Below are positions 14,201-24,894 of a stretch of DNA of 64,000 bases, piece by piece (within the stretch, counting starts at the first letter, position 1; the number at the start of each line of letters is the position of its first letter). The stretch comes from Otis tarda (Eukaryota; Chordata; Aves; Otidiformes; Otididae): NCBI GenBank assembly GCA_026413225.1, contig CM048553.1:19716501-19780500 (forward strand), given 5' to 3'. Below the pieces are notes generated by a model. It was not told the origin of the DNA. It searched no databases and saw nothing but the letters and a program-made list of their open reading frames with translations. The position numbers and the translations under genes are program-made.

Positions 14201-15200
14201 CATGGCACTGAAAGAAGGGCTGCAGAAAGTGAATGAAAGGAACCTGTTATTCTTACAAGCTCTGCTAAGTGATCACAGCCCTACAGGACGTTTCAGAAAA
14301 GTCGAATGGAAATCAGAAATGCAGGTGATGCTGGAAGGACAGACAACTACTTTGAAAATTGATTTCTCAGAGGGAAGCTGAAGAGGCTGTTCAAATAAGC
14401 ACCAGAATACAAGCTTGTGGCATCAGGTGCAAATGGAAATATTGAGTGAAAGGAATTGCTTTTACTACAGTACAATTAACTCCTGAGACCACTACTACGT
14501 GCAGTCCTGATGCCCACTTCTCCAAACCTCTCATCTTCCTTCCAGACAGTTGTACAGAAGTGATGACAATTTGGAAAACAAGTGGTAAAATTACAAGCCA
14601 AAGAACAACTGCAGGGCTAGGTTGGGCTGGATGGTTGTTGTCCTTTCTGACCCTGGAACTGCATTCTCAACTCAGCTCTTTTATGGACATTGGCCAGGCC
14701 CATAAGTTTTGTAGCTTCCCATGAAAACAGCTTTTTTTTTTTTCAAGTTTTGCATTTAAGCTTTCTGCCACCAAGTAGAGGAGCATAAAGGTAGGATTTC
14801 CCCATGCACACAGATGTAATAATTTGGCTTCTGATCTTAGGTGAAGACACGGATGTCATTTTTAACTTTGTTTCCTAAGGAAACCAAGATGCACAGGCAC
14901 CAGGTGTCCTTGTATGAGTCTGACCCAGTAAATGTCCAAATCCTCTGACTAGTTTTAACCAAATTTGACAGAGGAGTAGAGATTGCTTTGAGCTATGAAG
15001 TTCTTACACATTTGCATTGAAACAGGAGCTTGGGTTGAAAAGGGGGACTTCATGAACACTCTGCACAAGGAAAACTGGCAGTACAAGCCCTCGAGACAAC
15101 AGACACTAAATGAGACACCACATGAATATCCTACTCACTCAGAGCGCAGAATCAATCACAAAACACAATTCTGTAGAAAGTACTGGAAGGGGTGTAGGCA
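8271..15200. other. No gene recognised
   Basis: AT-rich, mostly unique sequence. A poly(A) run of about 14 lies near 11387-11400 and a T run near 14733-14744. The words ggttgggctggatggttgtt and cctttctgaccctgg at 14617-14658 faintly recall a CR1 tail but are too short to assign. No exon or RNA gene was seen. Confidence 0.65.
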
Positions 15201-15520
15201 AATGAAGAGAGTTATTTGTTTTTGGTTCTCCTCAGAAATAGCAGAGCCTGGCCCCAGCTGCAGAAAGGTGCTGACAGGCCAGAACTGAAGGGCGGGGAGG
15301 AAAGCCGCCCCTCAGGGCTGGGCCTGGCGTGGCTGACGGAGCTCTGGCAGGGAGAGAGCTGGCCAGGCCGGGGCAAGGTGCTGCTGCCAAGTCGGAGGGC
15401 AGAGATTGCGGGGAGGGTTCATCTTCCTCTACACGCCAGGCTACGCTTCACCCGCAGCCCGTGTCTGCTCTGGCCAGTGCCCTGTCGTCACAGGAACCTG
15501 CTGAGTTGAAAAGCAGATGA
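15201..15520. other. GC-rich patch, function unknown
   Basis: A 300-nt GC-rich stretch (gcctggccccagctgcag, ggctgggcctggcgtggctg) with some CpG. Frames of 63-97 codons on the plus strand have biased composition and no recognisable domain. Confidence 0.5.
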
Positions 15521-17019
15521 TGAGTAACTCTGTCTATGAAAAGTACCTGGCAGATTCTGCTCCATTTGACTCGCTTACTACCTGAAAACGCAGTCACCTA
15601 AACATAGGTGAAATCTCTACCACCTGAAATGCATCCTTCTGTTGTAAAATGTATACAGAAGTGCTAAATAAATGGAAAAATCCACACACACCCCCCTTTT
15701 TTTTTACTAGGAGGATATATGATCCAACTCACTGTATGTTACAAACAGTATTTTTCAGATAACATTTAACAAACTTCCTTAATGAACTAGGCTTGTAGTA
15801 AAGTATCTGAATGAATCATGACACTTTATTTGACTGATAATCTGCAAACAATACTGGTACCAAATAAAAACAAAACTGTCTTAATATTTTTGTGGAAACT
15901 CTAACAAATACTACAATAAATTCTATTAAACTATTAACAATGCTTCCTGGCAGCTCTGGTAACACCATTTCCCCAGTCATTCTTTCTTTTCCTCTTTATT
16001 CCCAAGGATAAACATGACGTTTACACAAAAGTAACCAATCCTTATATTATATTGTTATTCAAAATCATTAGTGATTTTCACTTGTTAACTTGAAAAACTG
16101 TATTTTCTGTTCTGATCCCTTCCGACAAGTATTAGAGATGAAAGGTTTACAAAATCTAGCCCTGTCACAAATGTATAGAAAAAGCAAGTGCTCAAGCAGT
16201 CTCAAACCCCTTATTTACCTCGCTGTACTTCACAGACGTGACACACCTGAGAAACAGATGTTTCTAGAGTTAATTTATCAGTTCTAAGAACCACAAAGCA
16301 GTTTCTTCACACATACGTATTTAATATCAGAGGATGATTTCCTATAAACAAAACAAATGTTTTGGCTTAGACAGTTATAACATTTTCAGCTCATAAAGAG
16401 TCCTTTGTCTACAGGCAAAACCTTTCGGTTTTGACTTGTGAGAAAATAATTACTAAATCTATGAACTTTAGCATTAGTATAATCTGGCAGTATTTCTCAA
16501 ATAGACCTATGTATCAGCAAGTACATATTCCTTTAAATATTTTAAGTGGAAAAATCCTCCAGGGGAATAAGTAGGACAAACATGTTTACGATTATTCAGC
16601 ACTGTAGATTGCTGAACTGGTGATGTCAGCAGTACAAGGCATCTCTGCAAGAAAAAAAACCCCAAGCTACCATTCGAATAGCCATCTCTATGTCCCCACA
16701 TGGAAAGCAAATGCCTCATCCTGCTGGCCCAGAGCAGGTGAGGGGGATCTGCTCCTCACAGCTCCTGTGGGAAAAATACACCAGAAGTAACATCAAATAA
16801 ATTCAGCCTCCAAACTAATACACTTCAAAGTATTGCATATTAGCAGAAAGTATTCTATTAACAATCATTCTTTTCTATTCGTGCTTTTTAATGTTTTGAA
16901 AAGGTGAAGTGAACCTACTGCCTCAAATTCTCAGTGCTGGGTGTTTAGCGAATCCTCCTGCATCGCATCCCTTTTGACGAGGACAGGAGCAAATGCTGTG
17001 TTACAGGATGACAGGGGCT

Positions 17020-17350
17020 GTGTCCCTGCCGTGACATGGGGCTTCTTGACAGGCCTCGCTGTCACTTCGCATCCATATCGGTGGAGCTGCCGCTCAGCTC
17101 AGCACCAGCTTCGGCTACGGTCCAGCAGACACTGTGCTGGCTTGGCCCCGCCGGCTGCCGGCTCCAGCTGGCCCGCGTGCCAGGGCTGGCTGCGACGCTG
17201 TACCTGCGGCTGTGCCTCCTCATGCAACGCAGCGTGAGGCCAACTCCTTCGGCGACCCACTGCCACAGCAAGCAAGAAAGTGGTTCCAGCGGGTGTCACT
17301 TCTCGCTTGGCACCCACCCAGCATCACAGCACCTTTATACAGATAAGTCG
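17020..17350. other. GC-rich, CpG-containing patch
   Basis: About 300 nt of GC-rich DNA with CpG (gccccgccggctgccggctc, cttcggctacggtccagc). It is open in several frames on both strands (65-120 codons), which is a composition effect. It could be a minor promoter or an old repeat. No match is recognised. Confidence 0.45.
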
Positions 17351-20300
17351 TCAAACCCAGGATGTGATTTTTTTCTGCCACTAAACATCCCATCTTAGTT
17401 GTTCATTAGGGAAGGCAAGTTACCAGCATCTAATTGTCCCAGCCGCTGGCAATGACACTGTGCCCCCTGCAGTTTCTGCAGGATACGGTCCCTCGCCCGC
17501 CTTCCTCCTCTCAGCTGCCAGGCAGAGGGCTGGTTACCTAAATTGGTTTTTTTCCACTCTAAGAAAGCCTAGGTTGAACCTGTACGAAGCACACCAGCAC
17601 AGCTAGCAAGAGCTAGAGTCTGGCAAGATGCTTGGGCAAAGAGGGGCTCTGCACCTCATTAACTGCTTGACATTGCTCTGAAGGTACTCAGCAGAACATC
17701 TTTATCAGCACAAAAAATATATTTCCAGTGAAAGCATCCTTTTTCTCTGGAAGCTCATCCTCACTCCTTCCTTCTCTATGAAGCAGGCCAGAGACACTTG
17801 CACGCCCTTTCCACGTTGCCAGACCAACTGCAGACCCCACAGAGCCAGCATCACTCCTTCGGGGTGGGATGCTGCTGCCGGCACAGAGCTCAAATTGAGG
17901 GCGAGGGCAATTATACTGGTGGGGTCTTCTAACCAAACTTGCTAATAAATAACAGCTGCAAATTCATAGATGGACTGTTACTGGCTGTATAAGTACCATC
18001 CCAAATTATTTTCCCACACAGAGTTAAGTACAAGTTCACAGGAATCCTAAATTAATAATACTGCAAATAATGTTATTAACACTATTGCAAATAATGTACA
18101 AAGCAAATAAAAATACAGCAGATGATATTTCTGCAGAATGATTGAGAACTAGTAAGAGCACAAGCTTCACTGACTATATCAATTCCTAAAAGACTACGAT
18201 TTCATCTAAAACTTCCGTTCTAAATAAACGATGGTTTCTGTAACATAAATAAAACACTTCTCTGGCTCAAGCGCAGGCAGCATGTTGACCCACTTACACA
18301 ATCATCGTTTCCTGCTCATAGGTGGTAATTATCACATCTGTGTTTGCTTCTGAAATTGGAATTTAAAACACAATTTGGTTTTCCTAAAACAGAGCCAGTG
18401 TGTGAGGCTCAAGGAAACAGATTTCTGTAACACTTAGAGCTCACCAAATCTGCACTGACCTCGGCTGAATTTAAGGAGGCAGAGGAGTGCAATGAGGTTT
18501 GGGTTTTTTTTTTTTTTGCCCCAGGTGAAACGCTGACTCTCATGGAGTCAGGGAAAAACTCCCATTGACTTCAACAGAGCTAAAATACGGTAATCTCTGC
18601 CACTGCCTCCCCCTTCAGCAAATAAAACGTTGCGGGGCCGGGAGGGGGAGTAATTAGAGTGTAATATTACTTTAAATTTTACAGAACAGCTAACACACTT
18701 GGTGACTTTGAAAGGACCTCTTTGTTTTTAAGCAATTTAGCTGCTCAAGACAACAGCAAAGAACAAAACAAGAAGCATCCACTTCTGCACTCCCGTGTGA
18801 TTGCTTTAAGATGGGATGATCTGCTGTTTCCAGGTCCCAATGGGAGCTCTCTTGTCTCCCCCTGTACTGGTAAGTTCTCAGGGGGGGCTTTCTCTCATTT
18901 TCCCACCTAGCTAGCTCATTTCGTTAAAAATGCTAAATTATTTGCACTACATCACTACGAGGCAAGGTGGCATTATTCTCTTAGTTCTACATGCAAGACC
19001 TTGAAAGACAAAATTTAAAGCTGAAATGTTAGATCTCTCAAACGGTTTTCATCAGGGAGCAACAAGGGCTGGCCATTCCCTCCAGGCCGGCAGAGCAGGG
19101 GCTACGGGTGTAGCTGTAGGTGCCCCTACAGGTCCCCCCCCACCCCAAGGCAGGGACTGACGGCCGCAGGCTGGGCGGACGTGGGGTCCTAGGCCATGGG
19201 CAGGGTGGGGGAGGCCCCAGGGGAGGCTGGGCAGCGACAGTAAGACCTGTTAGTGCCCTCAGTTTTGGATGTCCCAACTGGAAACACTGGGAGCTGGGTC
19301 TTGTGAAATCTTTGTGTTCTGTAGAGCTTCACAGAAGCTTCTCCCAAATCAGATCCCCTTCAGCTTAGGTCTCATCTGCTCTCTGAGGACCAGAAATAAG
19401 AAGAGCATTAAATGGCCATCTCAGAAAAGTTTGTTGCAGGAACCAGCCCGCTTGCCAGATGAGCAGAGTGCAGCAGGGGCGAAGCAGTGCCCCAGCAGCC
19501 CCCACCTGCTGCCTGCAGGCTTTCCCATCCGGAGCTGCCTGCTCCTGCTGCCCACACAACACCGCAGCCCGCGCAAGGGAAAAACGGTGACTCAAACACA
19601 ACCTGGACTCACTTACAGGGCATGGGGTATCTTCTGCATTAAACGAGGGAGTCTTGCAGCAAAGATGATGTAAAATATCAAAATCAAAATGGACCAAAAG
19701 CCCTTTCAGTAAGGCCGCATTAACTTGTAGGGAAAAGTTTTGTCCTGGCATTTCCTAATTTTTGGATGCTTGATTTTATGTGCTTACTCTTTTGATGGTA
19801 TTTTATTGTGTGAATTTCCTACTTAGGAAAAAAAAAAAAAACCTCCCACTGAGAACATTAAGCATCATGAAAAATAAACTTTTCATTGATTATGGTTCTA
19901 TCTATCCCACACTCCATCACCTGGCTTGGGACATCGGAAACTGCAGGTGAGTCCTGTGTGACTTGTGTTAATGAAGATGCACTGTAGGAGTGTGCCTAGG
20001 GAAGGGGAGTGAACAATTTCCCAGTAGAATTCAGAGTTATTAGACTGGGGGGGTGGAATAAAAAATAGCCATAACAATTCTTCAGTCACCGTCACTCACA
20101 GCCACACAAATAGCTCTGCGAGCACAGCACAGCAGGCAGCGCAAGGGCAAGGATGAATAAACTGGAGATAAGAGGGGAAGAGCGCCTCACGCAGCCTTAC
20201 CACCAAACGTGAGGGCACAACCAGAGCCAGCGGCATCTCCTCTCTGGCTAACGAGACGGTGTGCTGCGGCAGATCGCTTCCTGAGCACTAATTTACAAAC

Positions 20301-20859
20301 TCGTGTTTTTAAGCAGTTTTCTGAAAGCTTGTTGCTGCGTTTCCATGCGAAACATTAGTTCTCTCCCTTTCCGTCTGGAAGGCAGCATGCTGGATTTAAG
20401 ATGGTGCAAACAGTAGCATTAGCAGACCACACGCAACTGGACATGCTCTAGCACCTGACATAAAAGCTGCTTATGTATTTGGTATGAGAATCACTGCATG
20501 AATCTCACCAGACTGAGGATCAGGCTCCCTCCGTTCTGGCAGAAGATCCTCAGCATGGACTGTGGGATAACTTTTAATTTGCTGTCTTGCTTGCCCCACA
20601 AATCTGGCATTCCTCTCTGCGCAGCACCCTAGCTTCACCCAGAAGGATGCACGTCCTTTGGCAGGAACAGTGCCCTCAGCTAACTAGCCCAGGGAGACAG
20701 GCAAGGCTTATCTCGCGAGCCTGGGGAAGGACCTAGAGCCCAGGTACTGGTTCCCTGGCAGGGGCTGCAGGCCACAGGGAGCCACACTCTGCCCATTTCT
20801 CAGGCGGCGTATTGAGGCACGACTACAGCACCTCTTTGCGCCCCTTGGCACTGCGCTGC
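17351..20859. other. No gene recognised
   Basis: AT-rich sequence with a partial local duplication of gcaaataatgt at 18064-18107 and a GC-rich segment around 19080-19240. A T run lies near 18505-18518 and an A run near 19828-19841. No exon was identified. It leads into the CpG island. Confidence 0.65.
18520..18585. repeat. Possible ancient amniote interspersed repeat
   Basis: The words ccccaggtgaaac and aactcccattgacttcaaca resemble the cccattgacttcaatgggag phrase found in old repeats shared by reptiles, turtles and birds. A similar phrase, aatcccattgacttcaaagt, occurs near 23666-23690. The family was not identified. Confidence 0.4.
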
Positions 20860-22760
20860 GCTGTCTGCTAGCCTCGCCGATGGCTCAGCTACACAGTGCC
20901 AAGGCAGCCAAGCGATTTATGTCGGGGACCGACTCATTCTCGCCTCCCAAAGCCGACAGGAACAGACCGGGGTTGGGGCTGCGTCGGCCCCAGCGCCGGT
21001 GCCAGAAGCTCAGCACCCCCAGCCCATCCCGCCTGGCTCCAAAACCCCCCTGCGGGGCCCGAGGGCGGCCCGGGTCCCCACTCCGACCCCCGAACACAGG
21101 CCTTGGGGCGGCGCCCGGCAAACCCGGGCCGCCGGTCCCTCCTGCCCCGGGGGAGGGTGGATCCCAGCGGCGGGGCTCGGTGGGGGGAATGGGGGATCGG
21201 TCTCCGCGGGGGACGGGAGGCCGGCGACGAAACGGGTCCGGGACAGCTGTGGGCGCCGGTGCGGGGCGGCGGGAACGCCGCTGCCCCGGGCATCGCCCCC
21301 GCTGCCGGACGCCGTTGTCCCGGAGCCCCGGCAGCTCCTCCCGGTGCCCCCTGCAGCGGGGCTCGCTGGGAACCCAGCCCTTCCCCGGGGGCCAGGCTGG
21401 GGGCGGTGGGCAGCGTGGGGTTCACGCCTTGCACCGCTGCGTGCAGGGACCAACACCCGGCCCGGGGATCCACTCGACACACACAAAAAAGCCCTAATTA
21501 CAATAATTTAGAGGTGCCTGAATGACAGCAGGCTCGATTTTGGGCTGGATTTGCAATTAAGGGAGGATAATTATGCCTGGCAGTGGCGCAGGGTATTAAT
21601 ATTTATGGCAGGAGCTGGAGGCCGCTGCGGCGGGGGGGGCGGGGAGGATGCGTCGCGGCAGAGCCGAGGCCGGAGCCCCGCGAGTCCGGAGCCCACGGAA
21701 CGGCAGGAGCGCGGCTGTCCCCGCAGCGCTGGTGGAAGCCAGAGCCGGCCAAGCTTTACACGCACCCTGTTCCGTGTGTTTATATCACCCGCGACACGGA
21801 TACTTCCTCTATAAACCTTTTACCATTCAGCAGGCACCTCCTGCACCTCTTACTCCCGACCGTCGGTTCCCGGGGGCTTTCCATGCCTCATTAACAGATT
21901 GGTGGCTAAATGAGGAGAATTAATTTTTAAACCCCTTTAATTTATTTTATTAATTACACCAGTGCGCCCTCGACTACGCCCGCGTGTCCGGCTCCCTCAG
22001 CAGGCGGTGCGCGGGGGTGTCCAGCATATCGGGGCGGGAGGGGGGCTAAATGGGGACGAGAAGGGGCTGCCAAACCCCCCGACGGCAGCGACCTGCCAGC
22101 GCCTCTTAAAGACCGGTTACCAGTCATTTACGGGCGCCTTCGCCGGTGCCGGGCTCAGCACAAAGGCGAGAGCCGGGGCGGGGGGCGTTTCTCCGGCAAT
22201 TTCGGCCACTTGATTGCGGAGAGAGGAGAGGGAAGAGGTTTTAAAAATCAGCGCGCACTCCCCGAAAATCTAAACCATCCCCACTACCCCCGCGCCCCTT
22301 TCGCGCAAGCAGGCGGCTCCGAGAGGGCAGGCGGAGAAAGGCCCCCCCCGCACCCCGCGCCGGCCGGAGGGGTGCGGGGCCCGCAGCGCGGAACGGTGCG
22401 GTGGCGGCAACGCCGGTCCCATGGCAACCAGGAGGCCGAGCCCCGCTCAGCCCCGATACCACCACCACCCCGGGGGGCGGGGGGTCCGGCCGGGAGGGGC
22501 GGGGCTGCGCGCAGCCCCCGCCAGGGGGGAGCGCCCGCGGGCAGGTCCCACGCGCGAAACCTGTCCGGGTGGGGCCGCCGGTAACGCGCTTCTGGCGTTC
22601 CCGCCGCGGCTGCGAGCGCAAACGTGAGATGCAGCTGCGGAAACGGTTCGGCTGCGCAAACGCTCCCCGGCGCTGGTAACGCCGCACCGTCACGCTGCCG
22701 CCGGGAAAGGCTCGTGGGTCTTTCTCCACGACAACCCCCACCCGTTACAGCAGAACACCG
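20860..22760. promoter_or_regulatory. CpG island without a recognised gene
   Basis: From about 20860 the base composition switches abruptly to GC-rich with dense CpG, in contrast to the AT-rich, CpG-poor flanks. The island has three GC blocks, about 20860-21480, 21600-21790 and 21960-22760, split by AT-rich inserts at 21483-21605 and 21880-21960. Near 22490-22506 lies gggaggggcggggctg, an Sp1-type GC box, and near 22415-22428 a ggtcccatggcaac word resembling an RFX X-box. Open frames of up to 209 codons on both strands here are low in complexity (proline, glycine, arginine, alanine), overlap in all frames and match no protein I know. The frames are expected by chance where stop codons are scarce. 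The best reading is a promoter or regulatory island for an unidentified transcript. Confidence 0.65.
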
Positions 22761-23639
22761 GGAGTCCGCAGCCATCATTTGTTCCGTTTTCCCTCTCCCA
22801 GGACTTCCACTCACCCGCAGTGACAGCCCTCAAACAGTTCAGCTCTCAACCCTCGGTTCACATGCCAGTAAATTAAAGGAAACTATCTTTATTTATGTAT
22901 GTTTATCCGTTAAAAAATTCTTTTTAAATCCTGGCTGGTTTTGTAACCGTGTTGAAACACTGTCTGCGTTGAAACCCTATCTGCGTTTTATTTTCATGAG
23001 CTAGGAATAAGAAAGACGGTGTAGAGACAAGTACAGCTGGGAGCAGTTACATCATTTACAATGAAAGTCAGAGGTATGTTACAGTGGTCACCATCGGCTT
23101 TGTACAGCTCGTATCCTTTTGTATCCTTGTAATTTACTGAATAAGCTGCTCTTTTCAGCGAAGGAGGAAAAAAAAAAAAAAGACGCAGATCAGCTTTTGG
23201 GGGTTTGGAAGATGAGAATGTGTACTTGTATAGATTTCTACAGACACACACACAGAGCCATGCAAGTATATTGTCTTGCTAGTAGAGCTGGCTGTGCCAT
23301 CCAAATAGTTTATGAAAACAGGATGATTTATTAATGGAGTTTGCACGACATTTCCCTGCACTGCCTGCAGAAAGGCATCGCAACATCACTGTAAACTCAT
23401 CAGCGCTGCATGGAGAAAAACAATAGGATGCTGAAACTGCAGCTGGACGGCAGAGAGTAGTGTAGGTGGAGAGCCTTAAAGTACCTTCCAGCGAGGACAA
23501 ATCCTGCCCCCCAGATTTCCAGAGGATGAAACCCTCTGGTCCAAAGGGCTAACAAGAGACCTCTGCTGTTTTTAAGCCTAATGCTGAGGATCTGTGGGAT
23601 TTAAATGATTCACTGACTTTGTACCTGTCTTTCTACACA

Positions 23640-23710
23640 GAATTTAGGATGAATTTTATCCATGGCTAATCCCATTGACTTCAAAGTGTATGCTTGCATG
23701 GGGGAAGTGG
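23640..23710. repeat. Second possible ancient amniote repeat fragment
   Basis: This contains aatcccattgacttcaaagt, the same core phrase as the fragment near 18.55 kb. The limits are vague. Confidence 0.35.
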
Positions 23711-24795
23711 TTGATGTTTAAGTGAGATCTTAAATATGTTTTTAAAAAATGAAACAGTTTTCCCATTTAGTTTCCAAGGTTAATACTGCTTTGACTCTGT
23801 TTTCTCAGAAAGTTCAGTTTTTAATTTCTCAGTAATTTGAGTAATTATGGCTCAGCAGGTTCTCAATTTTTGGACAACAGTTAAGCCGAAAGACTTACAT
23901 TGTTCAGAATCCACTTAAAAGTGAAATATGGTGCAATCTAGTCTGGATTCAGTCAGAGAGACCCATGGACAAAACATACATTATTTGGTTTGGTTTTTTA
24001 AAAGCACAACTTAAATGGGGAGAAAACAACATGGTGAAATTTTAATTGATGCAACAGGGTTTGCAATTGTGTAAAGAGAAGATGTATAATCCTGTTCTTC
24101 TCTGGTTTTCCTTGTCACAATTCATTTCAAGAAAATCTCTAAGTGTAACTTCATCCTCTACTTATCAAAATGTTTCTCAAGATAGTTTCTTTTACGGTAA
24201 TCAAGATTCCCATTCCCAGTAGTTGGGTTAAATAAAGTCTTTAATGTCTCTTCTCCTCTGGTAAGTTGAATGTTTCCTGGCTTTCCAAGGTCCTCACATG
24301 TCAGTTGATCTGTTTATTATTGCTGTTTGATTGCAGTGTCATTCTCATCACTCCCGGTCAGCACCTTTTTCCAAAATAACTATTAATTCCAAAAAGTCAG
24401 ACCTGTCACCTTGCTCAAATCAAACAGCAACCAACTCTGTGACTGAGAGGGCTGCTTGCTGAGTAAAATAATCTCCGGGCTTGCCCACAGGTAAATAGAC
24501 AGTGTAGGGATGTAACATCCTTTAGAATCATATCCTGGAAACTCTGACTGTTCCTAAGAGCAAGAAACACAAAGCTGTGCCATTACTTCAAAATGCAGGC
24601 TAAGTGCACAAAACTACAGATATAAAAACCCCTTCCCCTCCAGAGTGGAACATCTTTCGCCATCTATGGATTACCATTTTTTTAAGACAAGGGGCAAGAA
24701 GATAAATCAAGCTGCAGAGTTTATCTGATGAATGCTGTCTTCATATGAGGTCCTGTTTGGTCTTTATCTCTTAAGCAGAGAGTGACTTCAATTGC

Positions 24796-24894
24796 AGTTA
24801 ATATAAAGATTTATTAACCTGAGAAGTAAATATTGACCAAGGTGAAGCCAAGGTCAATGTTTACCTAGAGGACTAATAAATCTTTGCATTAACC
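24796..24894. repeat. Imperfect inverted repeat (about 44-nt arms)
   Basis: The left arm at 24796-24839 pairs with the reverse complement of 24851-24894. Shared words are gttaat, aaagatttatta, gtaaa and attgacc, with about a dozen mismatches. The loop is about 12 nt and includes gtgaagc. The arms could fold into a hairpin in RNA or be the relic of a short palindromic transposon. No target-site duplication was identified. Confidence 0.7.

Noticed and set aside
14610-14665. CR1-like tail
   Set aside because: Only about 30 nt resemble CR1 and no terminal motif follows.
1-20000. PIP4K2A last exon on the plus strand
   Set aside because: I looked for its expected C-terminal FLDFIGHILT-like coding words and did not find them.
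20880-21525. Long open frames (up to 209 codons) in the CpG island
   Set aside because: Both strands and all frames are open at once, composition is low-complexity Pro/Gly/Arg/Ala, and no domain is seen. This is what GC-rich sequence gives by chance.
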